Shown here: in pieces, positions 4,860-7,687 of the stretch
Position numbering within the stretch: position 1 is the first letter of the stretch
How the letters are laid out: each line of letters opens with the position of its first letter
DNA from: Streptosporangiaceae bacterium
Lineage (GTDB): Bacteria > Actinomycetota > Actinomycetes > Streptosporangiales > Streptosporangiaceae
Direction of reading: 5' to 3'
DNA length: 7,687 bases
Assembly (NCBI GenBank): GCA_030040475.1
Contig: JASHTQ010000603.1
Span: 1-7,687 of the forward strand
Program-made: the position numbers and the translations under genes
Notes under the pieces: generated by a model
What the model was told of the DNA's origin: nothing
What the model saw: the letters and a program-made list of their open reading frames with translations, nothing else
The model's database searches: none

Positions 4860-4982
4860 GGCGCCCCTCCGCCCGACGCGCGCTGCCCCCACCACAGGAT
4901 AGCCACCGGTGCCCGGCCTCGCGGGCACGGGCCTGGGAGGCGATCCGGAGTCCGGCGGAGCGGGCCGGCCCGGTCTGAGCGG

Positions 4983-5537
4983 TCAGGGGCTGCCGGGATC
5001 CGGGACGGGCCGGGCCGTGGCGGCGTGGCGCCGGGCCAGGTCGCGGTAGATGGCTGGATTCGTCTCGACCCATTGCCTGGCCCCCCCGGTGAGCTCCCCG
5101 ATGATCCGCGCCGGGACCCCGGCCGCCAGCATGCCGTCGGGGACGACCATCCTGGGCGGGACCGTGCAGCCCGCGGCGACCAGGGCGCGGCGGCCGACGA
5201 TCGCGCCGTCGAGCACGGTGGCGCCGTTGCCAACCAGGGCCTCCGCGCCGATGACCGCGCCGTGCACCACGCACAGGTGGCCGATGGTGGCGCCCTCCCC
5301 CACCTCGGTCGGCGGGTTGTCGCCTCCGTGCAGGACCGACCCGTCCTGGACGTTCGCCCCGCGCCGGACGAATATCGGCCCGAAATCGGCCCGCAGCACG
5401 GCCCCGTACCATACCGACGCCTCGGCCTCCACGCGCACGTCACCGACCAGGGTGGCGGTGGGCGCGATCCACGCCTCAGGGCTGACTTCGGGCGCTAGGC
5501 CCTCGAACGAGAACAATGGCACCTGCCAATCATGCAC
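4983..5537 (-). CDS. Gamma-carbonic-anhydrase-family protein
   Basis: A 184-residue left-handed beta-helix protein built of hexapeptide repeats (for example VGDVRV, IGHLCV, VHGAVI, VGNGAT), the usual length for the CamH/YrdA/PaaY type. Three histidines fit the zinc ligands: His70 (GSVLHGG), His87 (TIGHLC) and His92 (VVHGAV), the last two five apart as in archaeal Cam. Arg49 and Asp51 (VLRADFG) and Gln64-Asp65 (NVQDGS) match other conserved active-site residues. The acidic loop of Cam is missing, as in the CamH group, so carbonic anhydrase activity is possible but not assured; some relatives are thioesterases or inactive scaffolds. The GTG at 5537 has only a weak AGG ahead; an in-frame GTG at 5522 gives the familiar N-terminus MPLFSFEG and is an equal candidate. 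Confidence 0.88.
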   Translation of the reverse strand: MHDWQVPLFSFEGLAPEVSPEAWIAPTATLVGDVRVEAEASVWYGAVLRADFGPIFVRRGANVQDGSVLHGGDNPPTEVGEGATIGHLCVVHGAVIGAEALVGNGATVLDGAIVGRRALVAAGCTVPPRMVVPDGMLAAGVPARIIGELTGGARQWVETNPAIYRDLARRHAATARPVPDPGSP

Positions 5538-5557
5538 CCAGGGCCTATCCTGGCCTG
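5517..5557 (+). promoter_or_regulatory. Leaderless promoter of the BtuF-like gene, with a palindrome
   Basis: TATCCT (5546-5551) fits the actinobacterial -10 pattern TANNNT and ends 6 bases before the ATG at 5558, the spacing expected of a leaderless mRNA. No Shine-Dalgarno sequence is present. The -35 region falls in the coding start of the opposite gene, at an inverted repeat TGGCA-CC-TGCCA (5517-5528). This could be an operator serving both directions; that role is inference. Confidence 0.4.
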
Positions 5558-6448
5558 ATGCGCCTGGTCTCGTTGCTGCCCTCGGCGACCGAGATCGTGT
5601 ACGCTCTCGGGCTTGGCGAGGACCTGGTAGGGGTCACGTTCGAGTGCGACGAGCCGCCGGAGGCCAGGTCGGACAAGGCGGTCGTGGTGGGTGGCCGGGA
5701 CACCAGCGGGATGACGCCTGGCGAGATCGATGCCTACGTCCGGGCGCAGATGGCGGCCGGCGCGGATCTGTACACCCTGCACGCGAAGGCGCTGGCCGAC
5801 CTGCGGCCCGAGCTGATCTTGACCCAGGACCTGTGCCGGGTGTGCGCGCTGCCGTCAGGTCACGTCGAGCAGGCCCTCGGCTACCTCGGCTGCCAGGCAG
5901 ACGTGCTGTCGCTCGACCCGTACTCGCTGGCCGACGTGCTGGAATCGATCCTGGCAGTCGGGCTGCGCACCGGCGTACCCGGCCGCGCCGAGCGGCTGGT
6001 CGGCGAGCTGCGCGCCCGGCTGGCCCGCACCGCGGCCGCGGTCGCCGGGCGGCCCCGCCCCGCGGTGGCGGTCATCGAGTGGGTGGACCCGCCGTTCGCC
6101 GCGGGGCACTGGATCCCCGACCTTGTCAGCGCCGCGGGAGGGCGCCCGGTCGCGGCCCGGCCCGGCGCGCGGTCGGTCCCGGTGACCTGGGCGGACATCG
6201 TCGCAGCCGAACCGGACCTGGCCATAGTCGCGCCCTGCGGCTACCATCTGGCCGGCGCGGTCGAGCAGGCTCAGGCGGCTGTCCGCGCGCTGCCGGGGAT
6301 CGAGGTCTGGGCGATCGACGCCGATGCCATCGTGGTCCGGCCGGGACCGCGGCTGGTCGACGGGGTGGAGGCCATCGCCTCGATACTCCATCCAGGCGCC
6401 GTGGCCGCACGGCCCTCCGTGGTGCAGAGGGTGACGGCTACCACCTGA
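5558..6448 (+). CDS. BtuF-like cobalamin-binding protein without signal peptide
   Basis: A 296-residue Peripla_BP_2-fold protein (COG0614, helical-backbone metal/cobalamin receptor). It begins directly with MRLVSLLPSATEIVYALGLG (1-20), the first strand and helix of the fold, then VGVTFECDEPP (24-34). ILTQDLCRVCALPSGHV (87-103), EWVDPPFAAGHWIPDLV (174-190), APCGYHLAG (225-233) and VRPGPRLVDGVEAI (260-273) are blocks I know from a cytoplasmic subgroup usually annotated cobalamin-binding protein. It has no signal peptide or lipobox, and no permease or ATPase gene is near, so it is unlikely to be a standard B12 importer subunit. The paired cysteines C93 and C96 are characteristic of the subgroup. 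Its true role is open. It is divergent from the gamma-CA gene and overlaps the convergent deaminase gene by 11 bp. Confidence 0.85.
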   Translation: MRLVSLLPSATEIVYALGLGEDLVGVTFECDEPPEARSDKAVVVGGRDTSGMTPGEIDAYVRAQMAAGADLYTLHAKALADLRPELILTQDLCRVCALPSGHVEQALGYLGCQADVLSLDPYSLADVLESILAVGLRTGVPGRAERLVGELRARLARTAAAVAGRPRPAVAVIEWVDPPFAAGHWIPDLVSAAGGRPVAARPGARSVPVTWADIVAAEPDLAIVAPCGYHLAGAVEQAQAAVRALPGIEVWAIDADAIVVRPGPRLVDGVEAIASILHPGAVAARPSVVQRVTATT

Positions 6449-6929
6449 GCTGGGCGATCTCGTCGTAGACGGCCGAGGAGTAGCCGACGAGGCCCTCGGA
6501 CAGGGCGAAGATCCACTCGGCCACGCCGAGGGACAGCGCCAGGCGGCTGCAGCGGGAGCAGAAGTGCGGCTCCTGCAGGCGGACCGAGTCGTCTGCCTCG
6601 AGCCGCACGTAGATGAGCTTGGATCCCGGCAGCAGGCGCCAGCCGTCGCCATCTCGTGCCAGCGTGATAGCGCGCTGCTCCGCGTGAGTACGGCACATGT
6701 CATGATGGCCGGTTTCGCCGAACTTGCAGTAACAGTGATCCTCGCCGGGAAACGGCACTCCGTTGGTCCCCCAGGCCAGCAGGCTGCCGTCCTTGATCAG
6801 CACCGCGGCGTGCCTGGTCCGTGCGTGAGAATCCCTGGCGAGTTCGGCCGCCCGCTCGACCATCTGCTCGGCGACATGACTGTCATGTCGTTTCAGCGGC
6901 CGCCAGCGAGGTTCTTGCCCTGGTTGCAT
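6438..6929 (-). CDS. dCMP-deaminase-like zinc deaminase
   Basis: A 163-residue member of the cytidine/deoxycytidylate deaminase superfamily. RHAAVLIKDGSLLAWGTNGV (39-58) is the conserved substrate-pocket region (compare KDGxIIxxGxNGxP of dCMP deaminases). The active site is CRTHAEQRA (79-87) with zinc ligand His82 and proton-shuttling Glu84. FCSRC (123-127) supplies the other two ligands, Cys124 and Cys127. Between pocket and active site is a Cys/His cluster (His65, Cys66, Cys68, His75, His76, Cys79) that could hold a second, structural zinc as in dCMP deaminases. The first active-site Cys is preceded by Phe instead of the usual Pro. The ATG at 6929 has GGAGG 9 bases ahead; in-frame GTG codons at 6938 and 6935 sit too close to that site. 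Its substrate may be dCMP or another amino-pyrimidine. Confidence 0.85.
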   Translation of the reverse strand: MQPGQEPRWRPLKRHDSHVAEQMVERAAELARDSHARTRHAAVLIKDGSLLAWGTNGVPFPGEDHCYCKFGETGHHDMCRTHAEQRAITLARDGDGWRLLPGSKLIYVRLEADDSVRLQEPHFCSRCSRLALSLGVAEWIFALSEGLVGYSSAVYDEIAQLRW

Positions 6930-7144
6930 GCCCACCACCCTCCGCAGCGAAGGCTATCGTTCGCCACCGAGCACGGGAATAACCGCCGGCATGGCACGGG
7001 CAGGCGGCGGCGCTCCGCGGGCCGCGGCCTGACGTGGTCCGCACGTTGAGCTTCGGTCTCGCCCGGGGCCGGGAGGGTCCGGTCGACGTCGGGCTCGGTG
7101 CGGGATGCGAGGACGCGGTGCCCTTCCATCGCTAGCCGCCGGGC

Positions 7145-7166
7145 TAAATAGTATTTATATTCGAAT
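7145..7166. promoter_or_regulatory. Two adjacent AT-rich palindromes
   Basis: TAAATA-G-TATTTA (7145-7157) is a perfect 13-bp palindrome, followed one base later by the perfect 8-bp palindrome ATTCGAAT (7159-7166). Such AT-rich symmetric DNA is rare in this GC-rich window and marks a likely protein-binding or promoter site. Confidence 0.4.
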
Positions 7167-7224
7167 CATTATCAGGCCTGCCGCCGGGTGTGGTCAAAAC
7201 ATTTCAGGTTGGGCGGCTGAGGAT

Positions 7225-7278
7225 AGCATGTGCCTTAGCTTCGATGTAACATGCTGTGAGCGCTTACTAACCATTAGT
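7225..7278. promoter_or_regulatory. Inverted repeats ahead of the sensor gene
   Basis: AGCATGT (7225-7231) and ACATGCT (7249-7255) are exact reverse complements 17 bases apart, so their centres lie 24 bp from each other. TAACAT (7247-7252), a TANNNT-type -10 candidate, overlaps the right arm. ACTAA-CCA-TTAGT (7266-7278) is a perfect 5-3-5 palindrome just downstream. Together they could form an operator around the promoter of the sensor gene that starts about 30 bp later. I find no clear -35. Confidence 0.4.
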
Positions 7279-7306
7279 GTTAGGCGATTCAGCACGGGGG
7301 GGCTCT

Positions 7307-7687
7307 GTGAAATGGCGCAGGGTGCACGAAATGCCGTCGTCAGGCGCCCGCAGCGGCCGCCTGCGGCGCTGGTGGCTCGACAGATCCGTGCGCGCCAAGG
7401 GCATGATCGTGATCGCGGTCCCGCTGGCCGCCCTGATCGGCCTGGCCTCCTCGACCCTGGTACTGCTGCAGAGCGAGCGGCAGGAACGCCATGTGGCCAC
7501 GGCCGCCAACAACCTCATTAATTCGGCGAACCAGGTCCTCTCCGACGCGGTGAACGCGGAGACGGGCGTCCTCGGCTACGCCGCGTCCGACGACCGGCTG
7601 TTCCTCGGTCCCGACACCACCGCCGTGGCGCGCATGCCGGCGGACCTGACCGCGTTCCGCGCGGCAGCCGCGGCCGAGCGGGTCGCG
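7307..7687 (+). CDS. CHASE3-domain sensor, probable histidine kinase, N-terminal fragment
   Basis: The frame is open from 7307 to the right edge (127 codons). A basic cytoplasmic start with RLRRWWLDRSVRAKG (18-32) leads into a transmembrane helix at about 33-54 (MIVIAVPLAALIGLASSTLV). The extracytoplasmic part then shows the CHASE3 pattern: ATAANNLINSANQVLSDAVN (64-83), AETGVLGYAASDD (84-96) and RLFLGPD (97-103), a four-helix-bundle sensor module. In actinobacteria this usually precedes a second TM helix, HAMP or GAF and a histidine kinase core, all beyond the edge here; a diguanylate cyclase or chemoreceptor output is possible. The GTG at 7307 follows a GGGGGGG run (7296-7302) by 4 bases; the ATG at 7331 with AGGG 8 bases ahead is the alternative. 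Confidence 0.8.
   Translation, partial: MKWRRVHEMPSSGARSGRLRRWWLDRSVRAKGMIVIAVPLAALIGLASSTLVLLQSERQERHVATAANNLINSANQVLSDAVNAETGVLGYAASDDRLFLGPDTTAVARMPADLTAFRAAAAAERVA

Larger units (their letters stand above)
6930..7306. other. 377-bp gene-free divergent region, AT-rich at its right half
   Basis: It separates the divergent deaminase and sensor genes. The left part (to about 7140) is GC-rich and shows no reliable element; a frame on the minus strand from 7129 has G/C-rich third positions over its first 24 or so codons but no ribosome site and no recognisable protein. The right part drops to about 45-50 % G+C and carries four symmetric elements listed separately, which suggests a regulated promoter for the sensor gene. 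Confidence 0.6.

Noticed and set aside
1741..4948. 13-mer GGAGGCGATCCGG at 1741-1753 and 4936-4948
   Set aside because: One exact 13-mer shared between distant GC-rich sites is expected by chance in a window of this size and composition.
5450..5557. Cobalamin riboswitch before the BtuF-like gene
   Set aside because: The gene appears leaderless and the upstream DNA codes for the opposite protein, so there is no room for the roughly 200-base element or its B12 box.
5050..6468. 472-codon open frame on the plus strand, and similar long frames at 4395-5498 (+) and 2718-3776 (-)
   Set aside because: They run antisense or out of phase through well-supported genes and have low-complexity Arg/Gly/Pro composition.
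6893..7129. 78-codon minus-strand frame next to the deaminase gene
   Set aside because: The first codons have G/C-rich third positions, but there is no ribosome site, no recognisable domain, and its end overlaps the deaminase start out of frame. A decayed remnant cannot be excluded.
7133..7161. TAGCC-GCCG-GGCTA stem followed by AT-rich DNA as a rho-independent terminator
   Set aside because: The stem is five base pairs, the following bases are mixed A and T rather than a T-run, and no gene ends just upstream on the plus strand.

Overview
This is a high-GC window (about 70 % G+C or more in coding stretches, strong G/C preference at third codon positions, GTG starts beside ATG starts). Gene content points to a soil- or host-type actinomycete: a DUF1707 membrane protein, a flavoprotein of the type common in Streptomyces and Streptosporangiales relatives, a CHASE3 sensor protein, and probable leaderless transcripts. 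I see no rRNA, tRNA, CRISPR array, transposase or phage gene. Most genes are housekeeping or accessory metabolic genes, and no unmistakable new system is visible.

Layout. 1-137 (-) is the start of a SAM-dependent methyltransferase that runs off the left edge. A 109-bp divergent region follows, with a consensus TATAAT and a small palindrome, from which a MarR-family regulator (247-672, +) is probably read as a leaderless transcript. A conserved His-rich hypothetical protein (672-1220, +) is translationally coupled to it. Opposing this pair is a SnoaL/NTF2-like protein (1088-1585, -). The two collide tail to tail over 133 bp, at three in-frame copies of a 15-bp repeat.

1586-2435 holds no convincing gene. 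Its first half is GC-rich with short repeats and a perfect 8-bp hairpin. Its second half is AT-richer (about 50 % G+C) and holds paired direct repeats, two perfect palindromes and a strong hairpin, all leading into a 65-residue coiled-coil protein (2436-2633, +) and a flavoprotein (2700-3269, +).

Next come an alpha/beta hydrolase (3372-4385, +), a DUF1707/two-TM protein (4365-4859, -), a gamma-carbonic-anhydrase-like protein (4983-5537, -), a BtuF-like cobalamin-binding protein without a signal peptide (5558-6448, +, probably leaderless), and a dCMP-deaminase-like zinc protein (6438-6929, -). After a 377-bp AT-rich regulatory stretch with several palindromes, the N-terminus of a membrane-bound CHASE3 sensor, probably a histidine kinase (7307 to the right edge, +), begins.

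Gene relations. Likely units are MarR plus hypothetical protein, the coiled-coil protein plus flavoprotein, and the back-to-back gamma-CA and BtuF-like genes, whose start codons are only about 20 bp apart. Three convergent pairs overlap at their stop codons (133, 21 and 11 bp), so the window is compact except at the two AT-richer regulatory islands.
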